From NCBI RefSeq assembly GCF_016863015.1, contig NZ_BOOB01000009.1, positions 124,001 to 188,000 on the forward strand: 64,000 nucleotides of DNA, given 5' to 3'. This DNA is from Microbispora amethystogenes (GTDB lineage Bacteria; Actinomycetota; Actinomycetes; Streptosporangiales; Streptosporangiaceae). The position numbers were made by a program, and so were the translations under genes. Position 1 is the stretch's first letter. Each line of letters begins with the position of its first letter. Below, one piece after another: positions 51,872-61,308 of this stretch. The notes under the pieces were generated by a model that was given only the letters and a program-made list of their open reading frames with translations, had not been told where the DNA came from and did not search any database.

Positions 51872-53252
51872 TATCGGGCTGCCGGTGGTCGAGGGTCTCC
51901 AGCGCGTCCTCGACGGCACGGTGGAAGGTCGGATACGCGTACATCATGTGCCGCAGCCGCGCGGTGGGGATCTCGTTCTGCACCGCCACCACGAGCGCGC
52001 CGAGGACCTCGCCGCCCGCGGGCCCGCTGCTGGTGGCGCCGACGAGCACTCCGCGCCGCGCGTCCTCGACCAGCTTGACCAGGCCCTCGTGCCCGGGGCC
52101 GTGGATCCAGCCCCGGGCCGAGTCGCCGAGGGCGGCGAACCCCACCCGCACCTCGACGCCGGCCTCCCGGGCCTCCCGCTCGGTCAGGCCGACCGCGCCC
52201 ACCTCCGGGTCGGTGAACGTGACGCGCGGCACCGCGCGGTAGTCGGCGGCGGGCCCGCCCTCGCCGAGGATGTCGCGGGCGGCGATCCTGCCCTGGTAGA
52301 CGGCGACGTGCGTGTAGGCTCCGCGGCCGGTCACGTCGCCCACCGCCCAGACGCCGTCGGCGGCCCGCATCCGCTCGTCCACCTCGACGAAGCGGGCCTT
52401 CTCGTCCAGGCCGGCGTTCCCGGCGCCGATCGCCGCCAGATCGATGTCGCGCCCGGTGGCCACCAGCAGGTGCTCGGCGCGCAGGGTCCGGCCGTCGCCG
52501 AGCGTCAGTGTGAAGCCGGTGTCGTCGTCGTGCCGCACCCGCTCGACGGCGACCCCGATGCGCGTCTCGACGCGTTCCCCCGCGAACACGCGGGCCAGCA
52601 GCGCGCCCGCCTCCGGCTCCTCGCGGGGCAGCAGGCGGCCGGCGCCCTCCACGATCGTGACCTGGGCGCCGAACCGGGCGAAGACCTGGGCGAGCTCGCA
52701 GCCGACCGGTCCGCCGCCGAGCACGATCAGCGACTCGGGCACCCGCCGCGCCACGACGGCGTCCCGGTTGGTCCAGTACGGCGTGCCCTCCAGGCCGTCG
52801 ATCGGCGGAACGGCGGGAGTGGTGCCGGTGGCGACGACGATCCCCCGGCGGGCGCGCAGCCGGCGGCCGTTCACGGTCACCTCGCGCGGGCCGGTGATCC
52901 GGCCGCGGCCGCGGACGACCTCGACCCCGGCGCTCTCGAAGTGCTCGGCCTTGTCGGCGTCGCTCCAGTCGTCGGTGCCCTCACCGGTGATCCGGTCGAT
53001 CACCGGGGCCCACGCCGGGGTCACCCGGACCGACCCGGCCACGCCGGGCACGCGGCGGGCCTCGGCGAGCAGGTCGGCCGCGCGCACCATCATCTTCGAG
53101 GGGACACAGCCCCAGTAGGCGCACTCGCCCCCGATCAGACCGGCCTCCACGGCGGCCACGCCGAGCCCGGCCTCCGCCAGCCGTCCCGCGACGCCCTCGC
53201 CGCCGGGTCCCATGCCGAGCACCACAACGTCGTAGGCGCCGTCTCCAGTCAT
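51861..53252 (-). CDS. FAD/NAD(P) disulfide oxidoreductase (class I)
   Basis: 463 aa from ATG 53252. FAD-binding GMGPGGEGVAGRLAEAG, redox cysteines in GECAYWGCVPSK (C-x4-C), ATGTTP, NAD-binding VLGGGPVGCELAQVFARFG, second FAD motif VWAVGDVTGRGAYTHVA. The C-terminal dimer domain has YAYPTFHRAVEDAL in place of the HPTLSE-type catalytic His-Glu pair of lipoamide dehydrogenase, with His displaced, so the substrate disulfide is uncertain. Similar to the 'mercuric reductase-like' actinobacterial proteins, without the heavy-metal domain. An IS element abuts its start; the ribosome site GGAGG at 53258-53262 lies at or inside the element's end. Confidence 0.9.
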   Translation of the reverse strand: MTGDGAYDVVVLGMGPGGEGVAGRLAEAGLGVAAVEAGLIGGECAYWGCVPSKMMVRAADLLAEARRVPGVAGSVRVTPAWAPVIDRITGEGTDDWSDADKAEHFESAGVEVVRGRGRITGPREVTVNGRRLRARRGIVVATGTTPAVPPIDGLEGTPYWTNRDAVVARRVPESLIVLGGGPVGCELAQVFARFGAQVTIVEGAGRLLPREEPEAGALLARVFAGERVETRIGVAVERVRHDDDTGFTLTLGDGRTLRAEHLLVATGRDIDLAAIGAGNAGLDEKARFVEVDERMRAADGVWAVGDVTGRGAYTHVAVYQGRIAARDILGEGGPAADYRAVPRVTFTDPEVGAVGLTEREAREAGVEVRVGFAALGDSARGWIHGPGHEGLVKLVEDARRGVLVGATSSGPAGGEVLGALVVAVQNEIPTARLRHMMYAYPTFHRAVEDALETLDHRQPDINT

Positions 53253-53410
53253 CAAGATCCTCCATGGAAACCCCCGCCTTCAGGCGGGGGAGGAATCGGG
53301 CTCCCTGTGGAGCGGGGCAGGGGTCGGCGTTTCGCTGTTAGTTGGAGTTCCATGCGAACAAAGATGCGATTCTCGGCTGGCCGGGTGGCATGATGTGCGG
53401 CGTGGCGCAG

Positions 53411-54532
53411 ATGGTGAAGCGGGCTTACCGGTACCGCTTCTATCCGACTCCCGAGCAGGCGTGCGAGCTTGTCCGGACGTTTGGGTGTGTGCGCTTTGTC
53501 TACAACAAGGCGCTGGAGGAGCGGAGTCGCGCCTACGCCTTGGAGGGCCGCCGCGTCTCCTACGCGGAGTCCTCGGCCGCGCTGACGGCGTGGAAGCGCC
53601 AGGAGGAACTGGCGTTCCTCAATGGGGTGTCCTGTGTGCCGTTGCAGCAGGCGCTGCGACACCTGCAGGCGGCGTTCGCGAACTTTTTCGCCAAGCGGGC
53701 CAGCTATCCGGTGTTCAAGTCGCGGAAGAAGTCGCGGGCGTCGGCCGAGTACACCCGCTCGGCGTTCCGGTGGCGGGACGGCAGGCTCACCCTGGCCAAG
53801 ATGGACCCCCCGCTGGACATTGTGTGGTCGCGTCCACTCCCGCAGGGGGCACGGCCGTCCACCGTGACCGTGAGCAAGGACGCGGCCGGGCGGTGGTTCG
53901 TGTCCCTCCTGGTCGAGGAGACGATCCACCCCCTCACCCCCAGCGGGGACGCGGTCGGTGTGGACGCGGGCATCACCAGCCTGGTGGCCCTGTCCCGCCC
54001 CATCCCCGATCTGACCGACCAGGACGGCAAGGTCGCCAACCCCCGGCACGAGCGGGCCGACCGCAGACGCCTGGCCAAGGCCCAGCGCTCGCTGGCCCGC
54101 AAAGCGGCGGGCAGCGCGAACCGGGCCAAGGCCCGGCTCAAAGTCGCCCGCACCCACGCCCGCATCAGCGACCGGCGCCGGGACTTCCTGCACAAGCTGA
54201 CCACCTCGCTCGTCCGTGAGACCCAAACGGTCGTGATCGAGGACCTGACCGTTCGCGCCATGGTCAAGAACCACTCCCTCGCCCGCGCCATCTCCGACGC
54301 CTCCTGGCGGGAGCTGCGCTCGATGCTGGCGTACAAGACGGCCTGGTACGGGCGGGAACTGGTCGTGATCGACCGGTGGTTTCCCAGCTCGAAACTGTGC
54401 TCGGTCTGCGGGACCCTGGCAGAGGCGATGCCGTTGCACGTCCGCGAGTGGGAGTGCGCCTGCGGCGCGGTCCACGACCGGGACGTCAACGCCGCCAGGA
54501 ACATCCTCGCCGCCGGGCTGGCGGAGAGGTGA
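53411..54532 (+). CDS. tnpB: TnpB RNA-guided nuclease (OrfB)
   Basis: 373 aa (ATG 53411; GTG 53402 or ATG 53393 possible). Intact RuvC-type nuclease: first Asp in AVGVDAGITSLV, Glu in VVIEDLTVRAM, last Asp in HDRDVNAARNIL. A four-Cys zinc finger sits before the last (LCSVCGTLAE, ECACGAVHD). N-terminal helical and beta-barrel parts (YRYRFYPTPEQACELVRTFGCVRFVYNKALEE) are those of TnpB. TnpB cuts DNA at the donor site under guidance of an RNA from the right end, aiding element retention. All catalytic residues are present, so it is probably functional. Confidence 0.93.
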   Translation: MVKRAYRYRFYPTPEQACELVRTFGCVRFVYNKALEERSRAYALEGRRVSYAESSAALTAWKRQEELAFLNGVSCVPLQQALRHLQAAFANFFAKRASYPVFKSRKKSRASAEYTRSAFRWRDGRLTLAKMDPPLDIVWSRPLPQGARPSTVTVSKDAAGRWFVSLLVEETIHPLTPSGDAVGVDAGITSLVALSRPIPDLTDQDGKVANPRHERADRRRLAKAQRSLARKAAGSANRAKARLKVARTHARISDRRRDFLHKLTTSLVRETQTVVIEDLTVRAMVKNHSLARAISDASWRELRSMLAYKTAWYGRELVVIDRWFPSSKLCSVCGTLAEAMPLHVREWECACGAVHDRDVNAARNILAAGLAER

Positions 54533-54658
54533 AACGCCTGTGGAGCTGGTGTAAGACCTCAACGGACTCCTCCGAGCGGGCAACCGGCAGTGAAGCAGGA
54601 AGACCAACTTGTGAAGGTTGGAATCCCCTCCCTTCAGGGAGGGAGGGGAGGATGTCAA
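54533..54658 (+). ncRNA. Candidate omega RNA (right-end guide scaffold)
   Basis: Between the tnpB stop and the right edge lie 126 bases with the end hairpin at 54626-54643 and further short stems. In the family the guide RNA overlaps the 3' end of tnpB, covers the right end and takes its guide from the flanking DNA, here from 54659 rightwards. Expression is inferred only from element type. Confidence 0.5.
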
Positions 54659-54730
54659 GCCCGTCCACTGCCCGTCCACTGCCCGCGGAAGGCCACAGCG
54701 CACCCGATGCACGGTAATGCCGGGAAAAAC

Positions 54731-54772
54731 GTGAGGAGGGGGCGGGCCGTGACCGGCCCGCCCCCTCCTCAC
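54731..54772 (-). terminator. Strong intrinsic terminator of mdh
   Basis: A perfect 19-bp stem, GTGAGGAGGGGGCGGGCCG (54731-54749) and its complement (54754-54772) around TGAC. On the minus strand it is followed by GTTTTT. Eight bases separate it from the mdh stop. Confidence 0.92.
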
Positions 54773-54780
54773 GCGGTTTG

Positions 54781-56099
<1,319 letters not shown>

Positions 56100-56113
56100 T
56101 GGGAGCGCTCCCA
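56100..56113. promoter_or_regulatory. CebR/CelR operator
   Basis: TGGGAGCGCTCCCA, a perfect 14-bp palindrome identical to the known binding site of the cellobiose-responsive LacI-family repressors CebR (Streptomyces) and CelR (Thermobifida). It sits 34 bases before the cellulase ATG, downstream of the probable -10, the usual repression position. Confidence 0.95.
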
Positions 56114-56146
56114 AGCGCAGTAACCACCGCCAGGAGGACCTTCCCA

Positions 56147-58018
56147 ATGAGATCCACCCCCCGACCGGGAGCCGTGAGCTCCACGGTGCGCCGCGGCCTG
56201 GTCGCGGCGGCCGTGCTCGCGATCGGTTCCACGGCGGCCGTGGCCACCGCCACTTCGGCGAATGCTGCGGTCTCGTGCAAAGTCACCTACTCCGCCAGTC
56301 AGTGGCAGGGCGGCATGTCCGCCAACCTGACCATCCAGAACCTGGGTGACGCGCTCAGCAACTGGACGCTCACGTTCACCTTCCCGAACAGCGGCCAGAA
56401 GGTCGCCCAGGGCTGGTCGGCCAACTGGAGCCAGTCGGGCAGCAACGTGACGGCGACCGCGCTCGACTGGAACAAGTCGCTCGCGACCGGCGCGTCCACG
56501 AGCCTCGGCTTCAACGGCACCTGGACCAGCAGCAACCCGTCGCCGACCGACTTCAAGATCAACGGCGTGAGCTGCAACGGCACCCCGCAGTCGCCGTCCC
56601 AGTCCCCGTCGCAGTCGCCGTCGCGGTCGCCTTCGCAGTCGCCCTCCCAGTCGCCTTCGCAGTCGCCGTCCCAGTCCCCGTCGCAGTCGCCCTCCCAGTC
56701 GCCTTCGCAGTCCCCGTCCCAGTCGCCGTCGTACTCGCCGCCGCCGCCCGGGACCCACGTGGACAACCCGTACGTCGGCGCCACGGGTTACGTGAACCCG
56801 GACTGGTCGGCCAGCGCGAAGTCCGAGCCCGGCGGCTCGCGGATCGCCAACACCTCCACGGCGGTCTGGCTGGACCGCATCGCCGCGATCAGCTCCGGCT
56901 CGGCCGGCAACAACAGCATGGGCCTGCGTGACCACCTGGACGAGGCGGTCAAGCAGGACGCGGCCAACGGCAGCGCGCCTCTCACGATCCAGGTCGTCAT
57001 CTACGACCTGCCGAACCGTGACTGCTCGGCGCTCTCCTCCAACGGTGAGCTGAAGATCGCGAACAACGGTCTCGCGCGGTACAAGTCCGAGTACATCGAC
57101 GTGATCGCCGGGATCATGGCGGACTCGAAGTACTCCAACCTCCGCATCGTGACGATCGTCGAGCCCGACTCGCTGCCGAACCTGATCACCAACGTCAGCA
57201 ACTTCCAGGCGTGCCAGGAGGCCCAGTCCTCCGGCGCCTACGTCCAGGGTGTGCAGTACGCGCTGAACAAGCTGCACGCGATCCGGAACGTCTACACCTA
57301 CGTCGACGCGGCGCACCACGCCTGGCTCGGCTGGGACACCAACTTCGGCCCGGTGGTGAACCTCTTCCACCAGGTCGCGTCCGGCACCACTGACGGCGTG
57401 AACAGCGTCGACGGCTTCATCGTGAACACCGCCAACTTCGGCGCGACGGTCGAGCCGTACTTCACCATCAACACCTCGGTGAACGGCCAGTCGGTGCGTC
57501 AGTCCAAGTGGGTCGACTGGAACTACTACGTGGACGAGCAGTCCTTCGCGGTCGGTCTCCGCAGCGCCCTGGTGGCGAAGGGCTTCCCGAACACGCTGGG
57601 CATGCTGATCGACACCTCCCGCAACGGCTGGGGCGGCTCGGCCCGTCCGACCGGGCCGAGCACGTCCACCAACGTGGACACGTTCGTCAACCAGTCCCGC
57701 GTCGACCGCCGGATCCACGCCGGCAACTGGTGCAACCAGTCCGGCGCCGGCATGGGTGAGCGGCCGAAGGCGAACCCCGTCGCCGGTCTCGACGCCTACG
57801 TCTGGATCAAGCCCCCGGGTGAGTCCGACGGCTCCAGCTCCGCCATCGACAACAACGAGGGCAAGGGCTTCGACCGGATGTGTGACCCGACCTACACGGG
57901 TAACTCGCTGAACGGCAACAGCATGTCCGGTGCCCTCGGCGGCGCCCCGGTCTCGGGCCACTGGTTCTCCGCCCAGTTCCAGCAGCTCATGCAGAACGCC
58001 TACCCGCCGCTCTCGTAA
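56147..58018 (+). CDS. Secreted GH6 cellobiohydrolase/endoglucanase with N-terminal CBM2
   Basis: 623 aa, AGGAGG eight bases before ATG. Signal peptide (VRRGLVAAAVLAIGSTAAVATATSANA), family 2 carbohydrate-binding module at about 42-145 (CKVTYSASQWQGGMSANLTIQNLG..., surface Trp in WSANWSQ), a (Ser-Pro-Ser-Gln)n linker of about 50 residues, then a GH6 catalytic domain from 205: IYDLPNRDCSA with the catalytic Asp, IVTIVEPDSLPNL, AHHAWLGW, FIVNTANF, DTSRNGWGG, and CDPTYTG near the C-terminus. Length and the ASNGE/NFQAC features match cellobiohydrolases of the actinobacterial CbhA/Cel6B type. Regulated by the CebR-type box. Confidence 0.95.
   Translation: MRSTPRPGAVSSTVRRGLVAAAVLAIGSTAAVATATSANAAVSCKVTYSASQWQGGMSANLTIQNLGDALSNWTLTFTFPNSGQKVAQGWSANWSQSGSNVTATALDWNKSLATGASTSLGFNGTWTSSNPSPTDFKINGVSCNGTPQSPSQSPSQSPSRSPSQSPSQSPSQSPSQSPSQSPSQSPSQSPSQSPSYSPPPPGTHVDNPYVGATGYVNPDWSASAKSEPGGSRIANTSTAVWLDRIAAISSGSAGNNSMGLRDHLDEAVKQDAANGSAPLTIQVVIYDLPNRDCSALSSNGELKIANNGLARYKSEYIDVIAGIMADSKYSNLRIVTIVEPDSLPNLITNVSNFQACQEAQSSGAYVQGVQYALNKLHAIRNVYTYVDAAHHAWLGWDTNFGPVVNLFHQVASGTTDGVNSVDGFIVNTANFGATVEPYFTINTSVNGQSVRQSKWVDWNYYVDEQSFAVGLRSALVAKGFPNTLGMLIDTSRNGWGGSARPTGPSTSTNVDTFVNQSRVDRRIHAGNWCNQSGAGMGERPKANPVAGLDAYVWIKPPGESDGSSSAIDNNEGKGFDRMCDPTYTGNSLNGNSMSGALGGAPVSGHWFSAQFQQLMQNAYPPLS
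56588..56737. repeat. Ser-Pro-Ser-Gln linker repeat
   Basis: About twelve 12-bp units with silent variation (TCGCCGTCCCAG, TCGCCTTCGCAG and similar) encode SPSQ, forming the flexible linker between binding module and catalytic domain. Confidence 0.85.
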
Positions 58019-58046
58019 CCCGAGGAACCGCGTAGGCGCACAAGAA

Positions 58047-58086
58047 GGCGGGCCCCGTCGCGATCGCGACGGGGCCCGCCCCTTTT
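58047..58086. terminator. Bidirectional terminator between cellulase and small membrane gene
   Basis: GGCGGGCCCCGTCGCGA (58047-58063) is followed directly by its inverted copy to 58080, then CCTTTT. It ends the cellulase transcript, and the same stem can serve the convergent gene. Confidence 0.9.
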
Positions 58087-58103
58087 ACCTGTCCTGCGGC
58101 CGG

Positions 58104-58280
58104 TCAGGTGTAGTGGCTCGACCCGCTGCTCCGGGTGAGCTTGAACACGACCGACACGATCAGGGCGATCGCGCCGATGATCAGGACCCACTTCAGCGCG
58201 CCGAAGATGAGCCCGATCACGGAGCCGAGAAGGAAGAACCCGACGACGACGGCTGCTGCGATGAGGAGAATGCGTCCCAT
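58104..58280 (-). CDS. Small two-helix membrane protein (58 aa)
   Basis: Begins MGRILLIAAAVVVGFFLLGS and ends LTRSSGSSHYT. Two hydrophobic helices (residues 4-26 and 29-47) joined by a short turn. Small hydrophobic proteins of this kind are common in actinobacteria with no known role. It is too short for most gene finders. No good ribosome site precedes the ATG, so it may be leaderless. Convergent with the cellulase. Confidence 0.7.
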   Translation of the reverse strand: MGRILLIAAAVVVGFFLLGSVIGLIFGALKWVLIIGAIALIVSVVFKLTRSSGSSHYT

Positions 58281-58392
58281 GCCTTCACGGTACGGGCCGC
58301 ACTCCCCCCGCTCACAGGGCCGAAGGCCAAGTTCAGGGCCAACTCAGGGTCATCTCAGGGTGCGCCTCGGTAGGGCGGCTCAGTAGGGGAGA

Positions 58393-59358
58393 TCAGTCGT
58401 TGGCGTGCAGCGCGGCGTTGAGCTCGATGCCCCTGCTGTCCCTGGCCACCGCCTCGACGGCCCCGGTCGTCGAGTTGCGGCGCAGCAGCAGGCCCGACTT
58501 GCCCGACAGCTCCCTGGCCTTCACGACCTGCCCGTCCGGGAGGGCGACCTTGGTGCCCGCCGTGACGTACAGCCCGGCCTCCACCACGCAGTCGTCGCCC
58601 AGCGAGATGCCGACGCCGGAGTTGGCTCCGAGCAGGCACCGCTCGCCGATCGAGATGACCTCCTTGCCGCCGCCGGACAGCGTCCCCATGATCGAGGCGC
58701 CGCCGCCCACGTCGGAGCCGTCGCCCACGACGACCCCGGCGGAGATCCGGCCCTCCACCATCGAGGTGCCGAGCGTGCCCGCGTTGTAGTTGACGAAGCC
58801 CTCGTGCATGACGGTGGTGCCGCTCGCCAGGTGCGCGCCGAGCCGTACGCGGTCGGCGTCGGCGATCCGCACTCCCGCGGGCAGCACGTAGTCGACCATC
58901 CGGGGGAACTTGTCCACGCCGTACACGGTCACCGGGCCGCGGGCCCGCAGGCGCAGCCGCACTTCCTCGAAGCCCTCAACCCGGCACGGGCCGTGGTTGG
59001 TCCACACGACGTTGGCCAGCAGCCCGAAGATCCCGTCGAGGTTGAGCGCACGCGGCCGGACCAGGCGGTGGGACAGCAGGTGCAGGCGCAGGTACGCGTC
59101 GTGCGCGTCGGCCGGCGGAGCCGCCAGGTCGGCGATGCCGGTGCGCACGGCCTCGACCTCGACGCCGCGGGCGGGGTCGGGGCCGACGAGCTCCGCCATG
59201 CCCTCGCCCAGGTCCTCGTGGGAGATCGGCTCGGTGCCCACGGCCGGGGGCTCGCCCAGCGCCGGGAAGGGGAACCAGGTGTCGAGCACGGTGCCGTCCG
59301 CGGCGATCGTGGCCAGGCCGATGCCGTACGCACCAGAGGTGGAGTCGATAGCTGTCAT
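58393..59358 (-). CDS. dapD: Tetrahydrodipicolinate N-succinyltransferase (actinobacterial type)
   Basis: 321 aa. Adds succinyl-CoA to tetrahydrodipicolinate in the lysine/meso-DAP pathway. N-terminal domain typical of actinobacterial DapD ([23 protein letters not shown]), then a left-handed beta-helix of hexapeptide repeats ([61 protein letters not shown]). ATG 59358 is chosen. The meso-DAP produced feeds peptidoglycan and the lysine degraded by lat elsewhere in the window. Confidence 0.95.
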   Translation of the reverse strand: MTAIDSTSGAYGIGLATIAADGTVLDTWFPFPALGEPPAVGTEPISHEDLGEGMAELVGPDPARGVEVEAVRTGIADLAAPPADAHDAYLRLHLLSHRLVRPRALNLDGIFGLLANVVWTNHGPCRVEGFEEVRLRLRARGPVTVYGVDKFPRMVDYVLPAGVRIADADRVRLGAHLASGTTVMHEGFVNYNAGTLGTSMVEGRISAGVVVGDGSDVGGGASIMGTLSGGGKEVISIGERCLLGANSGVGISLGDDCVVEAGLYVTAGTKVALPDGQVVKARELSGKSGLLLRRNSTTGAVEAVARDSRGIELNAALHAND

Positions 59359-59377
59359 GGACACCTACGCTACCGGC

Positions 59378-60046
59378 TCACGCACCGGTGTCCCCGGGGC
59401 GGACCAGACCCGACTCGTAGGCGTGCCGCACGGCCTGGGCGCGGTCGCGCAGGCCGAGCTTGGCGAGGAGCCGGTTGATGTGCGTGCTCACCGTCGCCTC
59501 GGCGATCGCCAGCGCGGCCGCGATCTCGCCGTTCGACAGCCCCCGCGCGACCAGGCGCAGCACCTGCTCCTCCCGGGCCGTCAGCCCCGAGTCGCCGGGC
59601 GCCGGGGCGGGCCCTGCGCGCCGGTAGGCGTCGACGACCCGCTCGGTCACGGCGGGGTCGAGCAGGACCTCGCCCCGCGCCGCGCTGCGGATCGCGGCGA
59701 ACAGGTGCTCGGGCGGCGACACCTTGAGCAGGAAGCCGCTCACCCCCGAGCGCAGGGCGTGGTCGAGGTTCTCGTCGGTGTCGTACGTCGTCAGCATGAT
59801 CACCCGTGGCGGCTCCGGGAAGGCGAGAATCCGCCGGGCCGCCTCCAGGCCGTCGAGGCGCGGCATGGCGATGTCGAGCAGCACGACGTCGGGCCGCAGG
59901 CTCCGGGCCAGCTCGACGGCGCGCTCGCCGTCGGACGCCTCGTCCAGCACGGCGAGGTCCGGCTGGGTCCCGATGACCAGGCGCAGCCCGGCCCGGACCA
60001 TCGCCTGGTCGTCGGCGATCAGGATCCCGACTAAACCCCCGCTCAC
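59378..60046 (-). CDS. LuxR-family response regulator with TTA codon
   Basis: 222 aa, GTG start overlapping the kinase stop (GTGA, 60043-60046). Receiver domain: acidic ILIADDQ, phospho-Asp in VVLLDIAMPRLDG, Thr in IMLTTYD, Lys in GFLLKVSPPEHL; LuxR HTH: LTAREEQVLRLVARGLSNGEIAAALAIAEATVSTHINRLLAKLGL. Codon 5 is TTA, very rare in this GC range, and in streptomycetes and relatives depends on the developmental tRNA BldA. Partner of the histidine kinase upstream; likely binds the palindromes beyond it. Confidence 0.93.
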   Translation of the reverse strand: MSGGLVGILIADDQAMVRAGLRLVIGTQPDLAVLDEASDGERAVELARSLRPDVVLLDIAMPRLDGLEAARRILAFPEPPRVIMLTTYDTDENLDHALRSGVSGFLLKVSPPEHLFAAIRSAARGEVLLDPAVTERVVDAYRRAGPAPAPGDSGLTAREEQVLRLVARGLSNGEIAAALAIAEATVSTHINRLLAKLGLRDRAQAVRHAYESGLVRPGDTGA

Positions 60047-61176
60047 AGCGGCAGCACCGCCCGGACGCCGAAGCCGCCCGAGGGGAGCGGCGCCGCGGTC
60101 AGCGTGCCGCGGAACAGCGCGGCCCGCTCCCGCATGCCGATGAGCCCGTGCCCGCTCCCTCGCGTGGCCGGCCGGGCACGCCCCTCGCGGGGGCCGTGGT
60201 CCACGACGTCGAGGCGCAGCTCCCGCGGGCCGTAGGCGACGGTCACCTCCGCCCGGGTCGCGCCGGCGTGCTTGAGCGTGTTGGTCAGGGCCTCCTGCAC
60301 GATGCGGTAGGCCGACAGGTCGAGCCCCGCGGACAGCGGCACCGGATCGCCCCGCACCTCCAGGGTCACGTCGAGCCCGGCGGCGCGGACCTGGTCCAGC
60401 AGGTCCCGTAGGCCGTCGAGGCCGGCCCGCGGCCCCGGGACCTCGGCCGGTGATCCGCGCAGCAGGCCGAGCATCCGGCGCAGCTCGTCCACGGCGCCCC
60501 GGCCGGTCTCCTCGACGGCGGTGAGCACCTGGCGCTCGCGTTCCTGGTCCTCGCGCAGCATGAGCCGTACGCCGCCGGTCTGCATGGTCATCACGCTGAC
60601 GCTGTGGGCGACGATGTCGTGCAGCTCGCGCGCTATGCGGGCGCGCTCCTCCGCCACCGCCTCGCGGGCCAGCAGTTCGCCGCGCTCGGCGGCCTGCTCG
60701 GCGAGCGCGCGGTGCCGGCGTACGGCGAGGCCCGCGCCGGCCGCGATCGCGCACATGACCAGCGCGACGGCGACGTCCCCCGGGCCGGACGGCGGGGACG
60801 AGGCGGCCAGCATGGCGGCCACGAACGCAGCGGTCGCGCCGAGGCCGCATACGGCCTTGACGCCGCGCGGCCGGACCTCCGACAGGAGCGTGAACAACAG
60901 CACGAGCTGGGTGTAGAACTGCCAGGCCGCCGCCATCTGGGGCGTCAGGACGAGCAGCGCGACGTTGGCGGCGGAGTAGACGGCGAGGATCGCGAAGGGG
61001 GCGTGTCGCCGGAACAGCACGCCGGCGGCGGCGATGAGCCCGGCGGCGATCCAGAGGGACAGATGGCCGCGCGAGGGGGCTGCCGTGCGCCCGCTGACCT
61101 CCTCGGCGACCGCGAACAGGCCCACGACCACCGCGACGAGCCAGTCGACGGTTGTGGGGGGACGGCGGTGGAGCAT
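60043..61176 (-). CDS. Sensor histidine kinase (HisKA_3 type)
   Basis: 377 aa from ATG 61176. Four to five helices (WLVAVVVGLFAVAEE, LWIAAGLIAAAGVLF, FAILAVYSAANVALLVL, VCGLGATAAFVAAML, VAVALVMCAIAAGAGLAV), then a dimerisation helix with the phospho-His in ERARIARELHDIVAHSVSVM and a HATPase_c domain (EALTNTLKHAGATRAEV, GSGHGLIGMRER). The short extracellular loops suggest it senses the membrane itself or a membrane partner. Divergent from a membrane-protein gene across 132 bases. Confidence 0.93.
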   Translation of the reverse strand: MLHRRPPTTVDWLVAVVVGLFAVAEEVSGRTAAPSRGHLSLWIAAGLIAAAGVLFRRHAPFAILAVYSAANVALLVLTPQMAAAWQFYTQLVLLFTLLSEVRPRGVKAVCGLGATAAFVAAMLAASSPPSGPGDVAVALVMCAIAAGAGLAVRRHRALAEQAAERGELLAREAVAEERARIARELHDIVAHSVSVMTMQTGGVRLMLREDQERERQVLTAVEETGRGAVDELRRMLGLLRGSPAEVPGPRAGLDGLRDLLDQVRAAGLDVTLEVRGDPVPLSAGLDLSAYRIVQEALTNTLKHAGATRAEVTVAYGPRELRLDVVDHGPREGRARPATRGSGHGLIGMRERAALFRGTLTAAPLPSGGFGVRAVLPL

Positions 61177-61233
61177 GAGCAGAGGGTAACCCCGCCGTGT
61201 ACCGTTCCACGTCCGCCTGAGGCCCGCCGAAAA

Positions 61234-61273
61234 TCCCCCTACAGGGGGACAGAAGGTCAAAGAGTGCTTTGAC
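61234..61273. promoter_or_regulatory. Two palindromes between kinase and membrane-protein genes
   Basis: TCCCCC-taca-GGGGGA (61234-61249) and GTCAAAG-agtg-CTTTGAC (61256-61273) are perfect and 6 bases apart, 36 bases ahead of the membrane-protein ATG. The second has the size of LuxR-type regulator sites, so the response regulator is the natural candidate. Confidence 0.65.
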
Positions 61274-61308
61274 GACGCGTCCCGGGTCCGCTCCGTACGG
61301 TCCTCCGC

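Larger units (their letters stand above)
53256..54658 (+). mobile_element. IS200/IS605-family element carrying only tnpB
   Basis: A TnpB gene is bracketed by hairpins with the same TTCA loop: left CCCCCGCC-ttca-GGCGGGGG (53271-53290), right CCCTCCC-ttca-GGGAGGG (54626-54643). TCAAG occurs at both inferred edges (53252-53256 and 54655-54659), and the right end closes with TCAA, as in other members of this family. No TnpA transposase is present, so movement would need a partner in trans. Exact left boundary is uncertain by a few bases. Confidence 0.75.

Noticed and set aside
56147-56800. Ser-Pro repeat as a possible CRISPR-like array
   Set aside because: The 12-bp units are contiguous, in frame and encode the protein linker; no spacers.
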